Of a DNA stretch of 40,115 nucleotides, positions 1-8,330 are shown piece by piece. The notes below the pieces were generated by a model that did no database searches, was not told where the DNA came from, and saw nothing but the letters and a program-made list of their open reading frames with translations. Both the position numbers and the translations under genes were made by a program. The DNA comes from Verrucomicrobiota bacterium (GTDB lineage Bacteria > Verrucomicrobiota > Verrucomicrobiia > Chthoniobacterales > UBA10450), in NCBI GenBank assembly GCA_003218975.1, contig QHPD01000121.1:1-40115 (forward strand). Reading direction: 5' to 3'. Numbering within the stretch: the stretch's first letter is position 1; each line of letters opens with the position of its first letter.

Positions 1-1807
1 TGGCATGGCCAACGACGCGATTGATTACCTGAACCGAGTTAACCAGGTTGATCCGAGCAAGCCATTCTTCTGCTACTACGTTCCCGGCGCCACGCACGCG
101 CCGCATCATCCGACCAAGGAATGGGTGGACAAAATCCACAACATGCACTTGTTCGACGAGGGCTGGAACAAGCTCCGTGAGAAGATTTTTGAAAACCAAA
201 AGCGCCTTGGGGTGATCCCGCCGGACACCCAGATTGAGCCGTGGCCGACGAAGGTCATCAAGAACTGGGATGATTGCACGCCCGAGGAAAAGAAGCTCTT
301 TATCAAGCAGGTCGAGATCTTCGCCGCCTATGAGGCCTACAACGACCACGAAATTGGTCGTGTTATTCAGACCGTCGAGGACATGGGCAAACTCGATAAC
401 ACCCTCATCATCTATATCAACGGCGACAACGGCACCAGCGCCGAAGGCGGCCCGCTGGGCACACCCAACGAAGTCGCGTTCTTCAACGGCGTTAACATGA
501 TGCCCGTTGCAGTTCAGATGAAATGGTACGACGTCTGGGGCACGGAGCAGACCTACAACCACATGTCAGCCGGCTGGTCCTGGGCTTTTGATACTCCTTT
601 CACCTGGTTCAAGCAAAACGCTTCGAAGCTCGGCGGCATCCGTCAGTGCATGTGTCTGTCATGGCCCGGTCACATCAAGGACCAGGGCGCCCTCCGGGAG
701 CAGTTCATGCACGTTATTGACGTGGTGCCGACCCTGCTCGAGGTCACCGGCATCTCCGCACCGGAATCTGTGGACGGCATCAAGCAGGCGCCTATCGAAG
801 GCACGAGCTTCGCCTACACGTTTGACCAGAAGAACACCAAGGAAAAGTCACGACACAAGACCCAATATTTCGAGATGATGGGCCAGTGGGCCTTATATAA
901 CGAAGGCTGGCTGCTGAGCACCCAGGTGAACCGCGCGCCGTGGGAGGCGTTTGGCGCGGCCAATCCCGACCCCCTCAACAACCAGGTGCTCGACCTCTAC
1001 GACCTAAACAAGGACTTCAGCCAATCCCAAAACATCGCGGACAAGAATCAGGACAAAGTGAAACAGATGAAGCAGATGTTCATCGCGGAAGCGAAGAAAT
1101 ATCAGGTCTTTCCGATGGACGCCTCGGTCGGTGCCCGCATCGTGGCGCCGCGTCCGAACATCACCGCCGGCCGTACGGAGTTCGTGTACACGCGCCCGAT
1201 GGTCGGCTTGCCGCAAGGCGATTCACCGTTCCTGCTCGACAGCTCTTACACCATTACTGCCGACATCGAAGTGCCCGAAGGCGGAGCCGAGGGCATGATC
1301 CTTACCTCCGGTGGACGGTTTGGCGGCTACGGGTTCTACCTGCTCAAAGGCAAGCCTGTGTTCCTGTGGAACATGGTTGACCTGAAACGCGTCAAGTGGG
1401 AAGGCCCAGACGCGCTGGCGCCCGGCAAGCATACCGTCGCGTTTGATTTCAAGTACGACGGCCTGGGCCTGGGCACACTTGCCTTCAACAACATGAGTGG
1501 TCTCGGTCGTCCTGGCACCGGCACGCTGAAGGTGGATGGCAAGGAAGTCCAAACCATCACGATCCCGCACACCTTGCCGATGATCCTGCAATGGGACGAG
1601 AGCTTCGACATCGGCTCCGACACGCTGACTGGCGTGAATGACGAGGATTATAAACCTCCGTTCCCGCTCACTGCCAAGCTCGACAAGCTGACCATCAAGG
1701 TGGATCGCCCGAAGCTCACGGAGGAGGACATCAAGAAACTCGAGAATACAGAAGCCACCGCGGTTGACGGCCAGCCGATCCATCATCTGCAGGGCGAGCC
1801 TCACTAG
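1..1807 (+). CDS. Arylsulfatase, large AtsA-like type (3' part; 5' end outside window)
   Basis: The reading frame is open from the window edge, so this is the C-terminal 600 or so residues of a sulfatase of about 800. It aligns along its whole length with the complete sulfatase at 25456-27885. Visible active-site pieces are THAPHH (metal/sulfate-binding His) and GDNGTSAEGG (metal-binding Asp-Asn). The catalytic C-x-P/A-x-R motif lies upstream of the window and cannot be checked. The last 200 residues form a beta-rich domain (FSITADIEVPEGGAEG-like region followed by GGRFGGYGFYL), as in the 25456 gene. Family role: hydrolysis of sulfate esters in the periplasm after Cys-to-formylglycine conversion. 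The substrate cannot be told from sequence. The DUF1254 lipoprotein gene follows after a 200-bp gap that holds a regulatory box. Confidence 0.9.
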   Translation, partial: GMANDAIDYLNRVNQVDPSKPFFCYYVPGATHAPHHPTKEWVDKIHNMHLFDEGWNKLREKIFENQKRLGVIPPDTQIEPWPTKVIKNWDDCTPEEKKLFIKQVEIFAAYEAYNDHEIGRVIQTVEDMGKLDNTLIIYINGDNGTSAEGGPLGTPNEVAFFNGVNMMPVAVQMKWYDVWGTEQTYNHMSAGWSWAFDTPFTWFKQNASKLGGIRQCMCLSWPGHIKDQGALREQFMHVIDVVPTLLEVTGISAPESVDGIKQAPIEGTSFAYTFDQKNTKEKSRHKTQYFEMMGQWALYNEGWLLSTQVNRAPWEAFGAANPDPLNNQVLDLYDLNKDFSQSQNIADKNQDKVKQMKQMFIAEAKKYQVFPMDASVGARIVAPRPNITAGRTEFVYTRPMVGLPQGDSPFLLDSSYTITADIEVPEGGAEGMILTSGGRFGGYGFYLLKGKPVFLWNMVDLKRVKWEGPDALAPGKHTVAFDFKYDGLGLGTLAFNNMSGLGRPGTGTLKVDGKEVQTITIPHTLPMILQWDESFDIGSDTLTGVNDEDYKPPFPLTAKLDKLTIKVDRPKLTEEDIKKLENTEATAVDGQPIHHLQGEPH

Positions 1808-1898
1808 TCCTGCCTTATCACGAAAGCTAAAGTCGTTTCGGTTGTGAACCACGCGAGTGCCTCATCCTACCCCGCCTATTATTAGTTAGAAAGCTATT

Positions 1899-1917
1899 GC
1901 CCTAAAGTCCTATGGAC
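1899..1917 (+). promoter_or_regulatory. DosR-like box 1
   Basis: GCCCTAAAGTCCTATGGAC matches the repeated consensus GRMCYAARGTCYNATA (last A replaced by G). It ends 98 bp before the start codon of the DUF1254 lipoprotein gene. Confidence 0.6.
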
Positions 1918-2014
1918 GACCAAATCCCAAATCGACATGGTGGAGATTATCGCCGCAGGGTGTGCGAACACACTGACGGTGTCGTTAGGCCGACAATCAA
2001 CGAAGAAAGGAACT

Positions 2015-3472
2015 ATGAGAACAACCAAACGCACATTCATTAGCGCGGCGCTGGCCGGTGCCATCGCCACAACCTTGCTTATCGGGTGTAACAAAAAGGG
2101 CGACGCCATTTCGAGCGCGGAGCAGGCCGACAAGAAAGCGAGCATCGCCGCGCTCGGCATTGCCGAAACCAAAGCCATCGCCGAAGAAGGGTTCATCTAC
2201 GGTCTGCCGATCGTGATGAACTACGCGGTGATGAACGAGTTTTGCGTGGACAAGAACTCCGGCCAATACAAGGCGCCGTTCAATCAGATCAACAACGAAG
2301 CCCGCGTCTTCACCTACAAAGACACCTCTATCCCCACGCCGAACAGCGACACGCCATATTCCATCCTCTGGACGGATCTGCGTGCCGAGCCGATAGTGCT
2401 CTCGGTTCCGACGGTGGAGAAATCGCGTTACTACTCGGTCATGCTCTGCGACGGTAACACCTACAATTACGGTTACATCGGGAGCCGCGCCACCGGCGGC
2501 GAGGCCGGCGATTACATGATGGTGGGCCCCGATTGGACGGGCGCTACTCCGCCCGGCATCAAGAAAGTCTTCCGCTCCAGCACGCAGTTCTCGGCGGTGG
2601 CCTATCGCACCCAACTTTTCAATCCGGAGGACATGCCGAACGTGGTCAAGATTCAGGCTGGCTACAAAGTCCAGCCGCTCTCCCAGTATCTGAAACAGCC
2701 CGCGCCCCCGGCAACCCCGGCTGTCAACTTCCCGAAGATCAATAAGGAAATGGTGAAGACCGGCTTCTTTGATTATCTCGCATTCGCGCTGCAATTCGCC
2801 CCCGCCGAGCCGCAAGAAAAGGAAATCCGAGGAAAACTGGCCCGCCTCGGCGACCTAGCTGCTCTCTCGCAAGAGCAGAAGGCGGCAGTGATGGCGGGCG
2901 TGAAGGAGGGCGAAGCCAAGATCAAGCAGTATCTCGAGTCCGGACAAAAGAACATTAACGGCTGGAAAGTCGGTTCGCTCTTTGGCGACAGCGCTTTTTA
3001 CAACGGCGACTGGCTCAAGCGAGCCGCCGCCGCCCAGGCAGGCATTTACGGTAACGACGCTGCCGAGGCCATGTATCCCATGACCAAAACGCTGGCCAAT
3101 GGCGAGCCGCTCGACGGCAGCAAGCACAACTACACGCTCACCTTTGCGGCGGGACAGTTCCCACCGGTGAATGCCTTCTGGTCGGTCACAATGTATGACG
3201 GCAAGAGCCAGCTCCTGATCAAGAACCCCATCAATCGTTATCTTATCAACTCGCCGATGTTGCCGAACATGAAAAAGAACCCCGACGGGTCGCTTACTCT
3301 TTACATCCAGAAGGACAACCCCGGCGCCGACAAGGAGAGTAACTGGCTGCCGGCGCCCGATGGTCCGATCTATCTCGTCATGCGCCTCTACTGGCCGAAG
3401 ACAGAAGCGCCTTCCATTCTCCCGCCCGGCGAAGGCTCATGGAAACCGCCGGGCATCGTGAAGGTGAACTGA
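2015..3472 (+). CDS. DUF1254/DUF1214 domain lipoprotein
   Basis: A 485-residue exported protein. The ATG at 2015 is preceded by GAAGAAAGG and begins a lipoprotein signal peptide ending in LLIGC, so longer in-frame starts are unlikely. The DUF1254 domain covers roughly residues 55-180 (GFIYGLPIVMNY, TPNSDTPYS). The DUF1214 domain fills the C-terminus (NAFWSVTMYDGKSQLL, ESNWLPAPDGPIYLVMRLYW). Proteins of this pair of domains are widespread, often beside sulfatases; their biochemical role is unsettled. A box-type regulatory site lies 98 bp upstream. Remnants of a second DUF1214 gene lie at 11391-11712. Confidence 0.92.
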   Translation: MRTTKRTFISAALAGAIATTLLIGCNKKGDAISSAEQADKKASIAALGIAETKAIAEEGFIYGLPIVMNYAVMNEFCVDKNSGQYKAPFNQINNEARVFTYKDTSIPTPNSDTPYSILWTDLRAEPIVLSVPTVEKSRYYSVMLCDGNTYNYGYIGSRATGGEAGDYMMVGPDWTGATPPGIKKVFRSSTQFSAVAYRTQLFNPEDMPNVVKIQAGYKVQPLSQYLKQPAPPATPAVNFPKINKEMVKTGFFDYLAFALQFAPAEPQEKEIRGKLARLGDLAALSQEQKAAVMAGVKEGEAKIKQYLESGQKNINGWKVGSLFGDSAFYNGDWLKRAAAAQAGIYGNDAAEAMYPMTKTLANGEPLDGSKHNYTLTFAAGQFPPVNAFWSVTMYDGKSQLLIKNPINRYLINSPMLPNMKKNPDGSLTLYIQKDNPGADKESNWLPAPDGPIYLVMRLYWPKTEAPSILPPGEGSWKPPGIVKVN

Positions 3473-3749
3473 ACCGGTAAACCGCGCGGGCTGCTTCGCC
3501 AGGGATGGCTCCAAAGTTGATCGAAGGCAAGATGCCCAAGGCAGGTGGAGCAACCGCCTTGTTCATTCATTGATTGGATCGGTGTAGGCGGCGGTGTTGG
3601 TCCCGGGTTTCACGGGGTAGGAGCCGGTGCTCGCGGGGTTGGCCTGCGGCGGTAGCAACCAAGGTAAAAGACGAGAATCTGAACAGGAGAGAACAGAGCT
3701 AACTGAGATCAAATTCTCGGTTTAGCGCTAAAGGCGCTGTCTGATACGA

Positions 3750-4019
3750 GCCTGGGGCATCGCCCCAGGAATCCGATTGTTCGGTTAACGCAAGCGCTGA
3801 AAGCGCGCCTCAATTAGCCGGATGGTTCTCAATCCCAAACATACCCGCCTGCAACGCTGTCCTGCCCGAAACGCTTCGCGTATGCCATGCGGGCGCGGTA
3901 GCAGTGCGGGCAGGCCGTTGGTCGAAATAACGCCAGGCCTAGCAATCCGGAAGTGAATCGCGCTTTCAGCGCTGGTGTTTTGATGAGGTGTCATGAATCC
4001 TGGGGCGCTGCCCCAGGCT
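3750..4019. repeat. REP-like inverted pair (REPIN-style)
   Basis: Two copies of a composite palindromic unit lie head to head. Left: CCTGGGGCATCGCCCCAGG at 3751-3769, then AAGCGCTGAAAGCGCG at 3792-3807. Right, inverted: CGCGCTTTCAGCGCTGG at 3959-3975, then CCTGGGGCGCTGCCCCAGG at 3999-4017. The 150 bp between show no gene. This layout is what RAYT-type transposases mobilise; no transposase is present in the window. Confidence 0.65.
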
Positions 4020-4118
4020 GGCGACTGAATGCTGCGCCGTTGGCGCTCAACACATACGCAGCGCCGTGGCACCTCGGTTGCACATTTATGAGATGCGTGC
4101 GCGAACAAGATGAACCCA

Positions 4119-4186
4119 ACCGATTCAACAGGAGTGAACAGGGTTGACGTGCCTCTGTTTCCTCAGCGACCTCCTGTTCAACCGTT
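4119..4186. repeat. Hairpin repeat
   Basis: Inverted arms TTCAACAGGAG (4125-4135) and CTCCTGTTCAA (4171-4181) enclose a spacer of about 35 bp. A similar 'AACAGGAGAGAACAG' motif stands at about 3683. It looks like dispersed repeat material and lacks the U-tract of a terminator. Confidence 0.4.
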
Positions 4187-4341
4187 AGGGACCGGTTACC
4201 ACGCGGCAGTAGACTCCGTTTGCTCCATAGGCACCCTAAATTTGGATTGCTAGGCGGGGCGGAAACGCACGCGCCCGACCTCGACAATGGCCAACCGCCC
4301 GCTCATTCGGCCGAGCCAGTCTTCCCGCCGAGCGAACACCT

Positions 4342-4401
4342 TGCGTTGCCGATTCCGTTTGGCTCGCCATACCACAGGCGACCGAACGGCAGGGCATTGG
4401 G
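4342..4401 (-). pseudogene. Remnant of small-protein family (copy A)
   Basis: The minus strand encodes LPFGRLWYGEPNGIGNA, identical over ten residues (LPFGRLWYGE) to copy C at 7799-8005. A stop lies a few codons upstream, and downstream the sequence leaves the family and reaches a stop. It sits about 40 bp from box 2. Confidence 0.5.
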
Positions 4402-4442
4402 AGATTAGATCAAAGCGGCGTTTATCGCGGCGCGGTCGCATA

Positions 4443-4461
4443 GGACCAAAGTCCAATATAC
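4443..4461 (+). promoter_or_regulatory. DosR-like box 2
   Basis: GGACCAAAGTCCAATATAC, a near-perfect palindrome (GGAC/GTCC) followed by AATATA. It ends 46 bp before the first ORF of the micro-operon. The following 38 bp (to about 4490) are nearly repeated after box 4. Confidence 0.65.
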
Positions 4462-4506
4462 GGCCGTCGGGAGCGCTGTTAAAATCGTCAAAATGAAAGG
4501 CCGTTT

Positions 4507-4797
4507 ATGAAATTCGTTAGCCTCGGAGCACCTCCTGTGTCCCACTTGAATCTTTCCCCGCCGCTGTGGAGACGGGATGTAATCTCTCAACGCCGTCCGT
4601 CCTTCTTCACTCGTGTCAAGCAGCTGGCAGCCATCATCGTAGCGCTGGGCTTCCTCTTCTGGCTGTGGTTCGGTGTCTCAACGTACCACGCACCGCGGGC
4701 AAGCTATCCGTACTACGACACGCAAAAGCCTGTGCCGCCGTGGAGCGAGCCCGCGTCACTTGAAGGCAATCGCGACAGAGGAGGAGGGTACAGATGA
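4507..4797 (+). CDS. Small single-span membrane protein, first gene of micro-operon
   Basis: A 96-residue protein of no family I recognise. It has a basic N-terminal half, one hydrophobic span at about residues 40-60 (LAAIIVALGFLFWLWFGV) and a Tyr/Pro-rich tail (YPYYDTQKPVPPW). A tiny ORF of five codons (4493-4510) overlaps its ATG, probably by chance. Its stop overlaps the ATG of the next ORF (ATGA), and box 2 lies just upstream. I believe it is expressed because of the box and the coupled downstream ORFs. Confidence 0.6.
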   Translation: MKFVSLGAPPVSHLNLSPPLWRRDVISQRRPSFFTRVKQLAAIIVALGFLFWLWFGVSTYHAPRASYPYYDTQKPVPPWSEPASLEGNRDRGGGYR

Positions 4798-5039
4798 ACA
4801 TTCCAGATCAGTCAATTGCCGTATCTCCCCAAGTCCGCACCTACACCGAGCTGCGGCAACGGATTCACGGCGACCTGCGGATTCAACATCCCGAATGGGT
4901 GCAACCAAATGGCGAGTCCCCCCTGTGTGATTTTTACGAGGCGCGCCTCATGGAACTGCTCGATCCTTTGACGCGAAGGGGATCCAACAAGTCTATCGCT
5001 GCTATTCATCGCACACTTGGACAGGGAACTGGAAGGTAA
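4794..5039 (+). CDS. Conserved-looking hypothetical, 81 aa
   Basis: A soluble, acidic/amphipathic 81-residue protein. The ATG overlaps the preceding stop (ATGA) and has a strong Shine-Dalgarno (GAGGAGGG) at the normal distance, so translation is supported. The core 'VRTYTELRQRIHGDLRIQHPEW' region (17 or more residues, quoted here only as a landmark from residue 14) is followed by CDFYEARLMELL. No function can be assigned. It is the second of four tiny ORFs in one run. Confidence 0.6.
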   Translation: MNIPDQSIAVSPQVRTYTELRQRIHGDLRIQHPEWVQPNGESPLCDFYEARLMELLDPLTRRGSNKSIAAIHRTLGQGTGR

Positions 5040-5045
5040 AGACTT

Positions 5046-5141
5046 ATGGAATATGTATTAAAGCTAGTTGAGCTATTCTTGTTGTGTTTGGGGATCACTT
5101 ACTTAGGAGCCTGGTTTATCGTAGCTGCGCGAGGTAAATGA
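5046..5141 (+). CDS. Tiny single-span membrane protein, 31 aa
   Basis: M-E-Y-V-L-K-L-V-E start, then a hydrophobic span (LFLLCLGITYLGAWFIVAA) and a short basic end RGK. GGAAGG stands about 10 bp upstream. Six bases separate it from the preceding stop, and its own stop overlaps the next ATG (ATGA). In size and design it resembles the 30-40 residue accessory subunits of oxidases or transporters, but no specific family is recognised. Confidence 0.5.
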   Translation: MEYVLKLVELFLLCLGITYLGAWFIVAARGK

Positions 5142-5230
5142 CCAACGACACATCTACCTTAGTAGTTCAGGTAGTCCTTTTGGCTGCTATTATTCTCGCT
5201 CCCTGGCTTCGTAGGAGGAGTAAGAGTTAG
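5138..5230 (+). CDS. Tiny single-span membrane protein, 30 aa
   Basis: It starts on an ATGA overlap with the 31-residue ORF. The sequence is a short polar N-terminus (MTNDTST), a hydrophobic span (LVVQVVLLAAIILAPWL) and a basic tail (RRRSKS), predicting N-out/C-in insertion. It is the last ORF of the micro-operon. Overlap and composition are the only support. Confidence 0.5.
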   Translation: MTNDTSTLVVQVVLLAAIILAPWLRRRSKS

Positions 5231-5271
5231 GCCTGTCCCGCTCAAATTGCTTACGAGCGCGGCGGCTTCGC

Positions 5272-5442
5272 TCACCAGTCTTTGAAATCGCTTGTGTGCT
5301 CGTGCGTCTCAATCGCGTTGCTCGCTTCATCGTAAACGCGAATAACATCATCATGTGAGCGGCTGTAGAACTTCGCGTAGCCGCCCCCCCTCTGGCACCC
5401 ATCCAGGGCACGCGGAGGCCAGTCAGCCGCCATCGGGTTCAT
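5272..5442 (-). CDS. Small-protein family member, possibly chimeric (copy B)
   Basis: An uninterrupted 56-codon ORF. Its C-terminal 35 residues belong to the family at 7799-8005 (GYAKFYSRSHDDVIRVYDEA, then IETHEHTSDFKDW and stop). The N-terminal 20 residues differ and replace the usual LPFGRLWYGE half. A run of seven G lies at the junction, so a frameshift or recombination may have made the present form. Function unknown. It may be a decaying copy that still happens to be open. Confidence 0.4.
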   Translation of the reverse strand: MNPMAADWPPRALDGCQRGGGYAKFYSRSHDDVIRVYDEASNAIETHEHTSDFKDW

Positions 5443-5520
5443 GAGAACTCGCCGCCTGAACGGTTTGGCCTCGACCTAGGCCATAAATCCGTGCACAATT
5501 TCGAATCCCCCACACAGGAA

Positions 5521-7698
5521 ATGTCCGCTGAGGTCAAAAAAGAAATTGAGCTCGAGATCGCACACGTCTTGTTAATCGACGTCGTGGGTTATTCGAAATT
5601 GCTGGTCGACGAGGAGATCGAGTTTCTGCAGGAACTCAATCAAATCGTGCGCAGCAGCCAATCTTTTCGGGCAGCAGAAACAACGGGCAAACTCATCCGA
5701 ATGCCAACGGGAGACGGGATGGCGCTCCTTTTTTTTCATAACCCAGAAGAGCCAGTGCGGTGTGCCGTTGAGATCAGCAAAGCCTTGCAAGATCATCCGC
5801 ACATTCAGGTCCGGATGGGGATTCACAGCGGTCCGGTCAATCGAGTCAAGGACGTTAACGACAAGACGACATTGGCAGGCGCGGGAATCAATGTCGCCCA
5901 GCGAGTGCTCGATTGCGGCGATGCCGGACACATTCTTTTATCCGGCCATATAGCGGAAGATTTAGCTCAATATCGACACTGGCAGCCGCATTTGCACGAT
6001 CTGGGGGAATGCGAAGTGAAGCACGGATTGCGCCTCCACCTGTTCAACCTCTACAAAGATGGTCTCGGCAATCCACAAGTTCCTGAGAAACTCAAGCGAA
6101 GGAGAAGATGGAAGCAACGAGCGGCTCCCGTCCGCCCGGTCAGTCCATCTTGGTCGCCAAAGTTTCTGCTCACAGTCGCTTTGGTCGTTTCGGCCGTAGC
6201 ATTGGCGATTAGTGTCTCAATTTTTCTTCGTCGCGGATCGCCGAACATTGCACGGGTACCTGCCAAAGGAAGCGTTGCGGTTTCGATTCCCGAAAAAAGC
6301 ATAGCCGTGCTTCCTTTCGAGAATTTGAGCGACGAGAAGGGAAACGCTTACTTTGCCGACGGGGTCCAGGATGAGATTCTTACCCGCTTATCCAAGATCG
6401 CCGACCTGAAGGTCATCTCGCGTACATCCACGCAGCATTATAAGAGCGCGCCTGAAAACCTGGCCGACATCGCCAAGCAACTTGGCGTCGCCCACATCCT
6501 GGAAGGAAGGGTGCAGAAGAGCGGCGACGTCGTGCGCGTGAACGTGCAACTGATCAAAGCAGCAAATGATTCCCATCTTTGGGCCAATACCTTCGATCGT
6601 AAACTGACCGACATCTTTTCCGTTGAGAGTGACATAGCCAAAACAATTGCCGACACGTTGCAAGCAAAGCTCACTGGCTCGGAGGAAAAACAGATGTCGA
6701 AAAAGCCAACGGAGAATCCGGAAGCCTATGAGCTCTATTTGAGAGGTCGCTTTTTTTGGAACAAACGCACCAGTGCAGATATGAAGACGGCGCTTGGTTA
6801 CTTCGAGCAAGCAGCCAGTGTCGATCCGAACTATGCGGTTGCTTACGCCGGAATGGCCGACTGCTATCTGCTGCTACCGCTTTACGGCGGCGGCGTGCCT
6901 GCCGAGATGTATCCAAAAGCGATCGCGATGGCGCAAAAAGCGATTTCGCTCGATCCGACCCTGGGTGAACCGCACGCTTCACTCGGCCTCGTTCACTCTC
7001 TTTTCGATTTCGATTTTGCGGCCTCGGTGCGTGAGTTCGAGGAAGCCATTCGGCTGAACTCAAATTATGCGATCGCGCACCACTGGTTCGGCGATTCCAC
7101 GCTTCCAGCTCTCGGACAATTCGATCGCGCCAATGCTGAAGCGAAACGCGCGCTTGAGCTTGACCCGCTCTCGCTCGTCATGATCACCGATGCCGGAGCC
7201 GTTTACTGGATCACTGGTCGTTATCAGGAAGCAGTCGCGCAATTCCGAAAGGCGCTCGAAATGGATCCTCGCAACTATACTGCGCACTGGCAGCTGGGCC
7301 AGGCGCTCGAGTGCATCGGTGATCTGCCAGGCGCCATCGCCGAATATGAAAAATCAACACAGCTCGATGATGATCCTTTACCACTCGGCCTGCTCGCGGC
7401 CGCAAAGGCGAAAGCAGGCGACCGGCCGGCGGCTCTCGCCATTTTGAACCGGATCCAAGAAATCGCAAAAGAGCGTTATGTCCCCGACTATTCGTTTGCT
7501 CTGATTCATCTTGCGCTGGGGCAAAAAGACGAAGCGTTGCAGTGGCTTCAGTCGTCTTACGCCAAACAGCAGCCAGACCTGAATTGGATCCGCGTCGATC
7601 CGGATTTGCGCCCGCTGCATGGCGACCCGCGTTTCGAAGCGCTCGCCGAGAACATCGTGCCGGCGAGGGAATTCAACGCGTCAGCCACTTCGAAATGA
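5521..7698 (+). CDS. Class III adenylate/guanylate cyclase with FlgO-like and TPR domains
   Basis: A 725-residue protein. The ATG at 5521 fits the usual start of this family (MSAEVKKEIELEI); a GTG at 5491 is in frame and possible. Domains: class III cyclase at about residues 10-185, with metal Asp in LIDVVGYSKLL and in PTGDG, and the Asn/Arg pair in GINVAQR, so catalysis looks intact. A transmembrane span follows at about 215-237, then a TolB/FlgO-type domain at about 258-390 (IAVLPFENLSDEKGN), then TPR repeats to the end. Expected role: membrane-bound cAMP or cGMP synthesis under control of a periplasmic TPR sensor half. Its stop overlaps the ATG of a degenerate partner. Confidence 0.92.
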   Translation: MSAEVKKEIELEIAHVLLIDVVGYSKLLVDEEIEFLQELNQIVRSSQSFRAAETTGKLIRMPTGDGMALLFFHNPEEPVRCAVEISKALQDHPHIQVRMGIHSGPVNRVKDVNDKTTLAGAGINVAQRVLDCGDAGHILLSGHIAEDLAQYRHWQPHLHDLGECEVKHGLRLHLFNLYKDGLGNPQVPEKLKRRRRWKQRAAPVRPVSPSWSPKFLLTVALVVSAVALAISVSIFLRRGSPNIARVPAKGSVAVSIPEKSIAVLPFENLSDEKGNAYFADGVQDEILTRLSKIADLKVISRTSTQHYKSAPENLADIAKQLGVAHILEGRVQKSGDVVRVNVQLIKAANDSHLWANTFDRKLTDIFSVESDIAKTIADTLQAKLTGSEEKQMSKKPTENPEAYELYLRGRFFWNKRTSADMKTALGYFEQAASVDPNYAVAYAGMADCYLLLPLYGGGVPAEMYPKAIAMAQKAISLDPTLGEPHASLGLVHSLFDFDFAASVREFEEAIRLNSNYAIAHHWFGDSTLPALGQFDRANAEAKRALELDPLSLVMITDAGAVYWITGRYQEAVAQFRKALEMDPRNYTAHWQLGQALECIGDLPGAIAEYEKSTQLDDDPLPLGLLAAAKAKAGDRPAALAILNRIQEIAKERYVPDYSFALIHLALGQKDEALQWLQSSYAKQQPDLNWIRVDPDLRPLHGDPRFEALAENIVPAREFNASATSK

Positions 7699-7799
7699 AG
7701 ACAGGCAACTTCTTCTCCGAGCAGAAACGGCGCAACGTTTACAAGGTCGCGATCGCCTACGGCGTCGTAGCCTAGCTGCTCATTCACGTGGCAACACTT
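7695..7799 (+). pseudogene. Stump of a second FlgO/TPR-type protein
   Basis: The ATG overlaps the cyclase stop (ATGA). The sequence reads MKTGNFFSEQKRRNVYKVAI then AYGVVA, a TAG, and LLIHVAT. This matches the conserved N-terminus of FlgO/TPR proteins (RRNVYKVAIAY.VVAWLL) with the Trp codon TGG changed to TAG. Nothing further of the gene remains, so it is a truncated and nonsense-mutated former operon partner. Confidence 0.6.
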
Positions 7800-8005
7800 C
7801 ATGGCTCCTTGAACTGGCCCGCTTGTTCGTGCGTCTCGATCACGTTGCCCGCTTCATCGTAAATGCGAATTACGGCATCACGTGACCGACCGTAAAACTT
7901 GGCCTAGTCGATTGCACTGCTGGTTGCGTCGAGCTCGCCATACCACAGCCTGCCGAAGGGGAGCACATCCTCGACGGCGGGGAAGTGAAGTTGATTCTCG
8001 AGCAT
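7799..8005 (-). pseudogene. Small-protein family, full-length copy with nonsense codon (copy C)
   Basis: This is the most complete copy of the family: 68 codons starting MLENQLHFPAVEDVLPFGRL, then WYGELDATSSAID, an in-frame TAG where other copies have Tyr (GYAKF), AKFYGRSRDAVIRIYDEAGN and VIETHEQAGQFKEP-stop. The ATG at 8005 gives the right length. Function unknown; small, soluble, no signal peptide. Box 3 lies 70 bp upstream on its own strand side. Inactive unless the TAG is read through. Confidence 0.6.
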
Positions 8006-8075
8006 TCAGCCGGTGTCGGCTCTTATCGGCGGTCAAACGTGCGGTAGAGCGTCATCGCGTCTGCGGCAGGACGTA

Positions 8076-8094
8076 AGACTAAGGTCCCATAGCC
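8076..8094 (+). promoter_or_regulatory. DosR-like box 3
   Basis: AGACTAAGGTCCCATAGCC fits the consensus from position 2 onward. On the plus strand it is 237 bp before the short ORF at 8331; on the minus side it faces the start of copy C. Confidence 0.5.
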
Positions 8095-8330
8095 TCCCTG
8101 GCTGTTGTCATATAGTCTCTACGCCATTAAATAGATCTGAATCCGACATAGGACGCTTCTCCCGCGAGGTTCGTGTCGTCTTCAGGCTTGCAGTCACCAA
8201 CGTCAACCAGCGGGGAAAGATAGAAAGTCTAAATATGCATCAGCCGCTTCAGCTCAAAACTAAAATTCCATCCGTCAAATTTGTCAGCAAAAAACTAAAA
8301 CCGCTGTCAAAAACACTAAGAAAAAATAAA

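Larger units (their letters stand above)
3473..4440. other. Gene-free stretch with palindromic repeats
   Basis: Nearly 1 kb without a convincing gene. It contains an inverted pair of REP-like palindromes (3750-4019), a second hairpin (4119-4186) and, on the minus strand at 4342-4401, a remnant of the small-protein family described at 7799-8005. ORFs here are short, overlap the palindromes and have no visible start signals. Confidence 0.6.

Noticed and set aside
1223..1852. Long minus-strand ORF of 209 codons opposite the first sulfatase
   Set aside because: A shadow of a GC-rich plus-strand gene; no start signal and no family resemblance. The same holds for the 341- and 537-codon minus ORFs opposite the sulfatases at 28256-29281 and 31757-33370 and the 319-codon one at 22235-23194.
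4493..4510. Five-codon ORF overlapping the start of the 96-residue membrane protein
   Set aside because: Could be a regulatory upstream ORF, but an ATG with a stop at this distance is easily chance and there is no ribosome site for it.
5470..5490. A weak box-like sequence (CGACCTAGGCCATAAA) before the cyclase gene
   Set aside because: It lacks the invariant CYAARGTC core and needs an insertion to align, so it is not counted among the 15.
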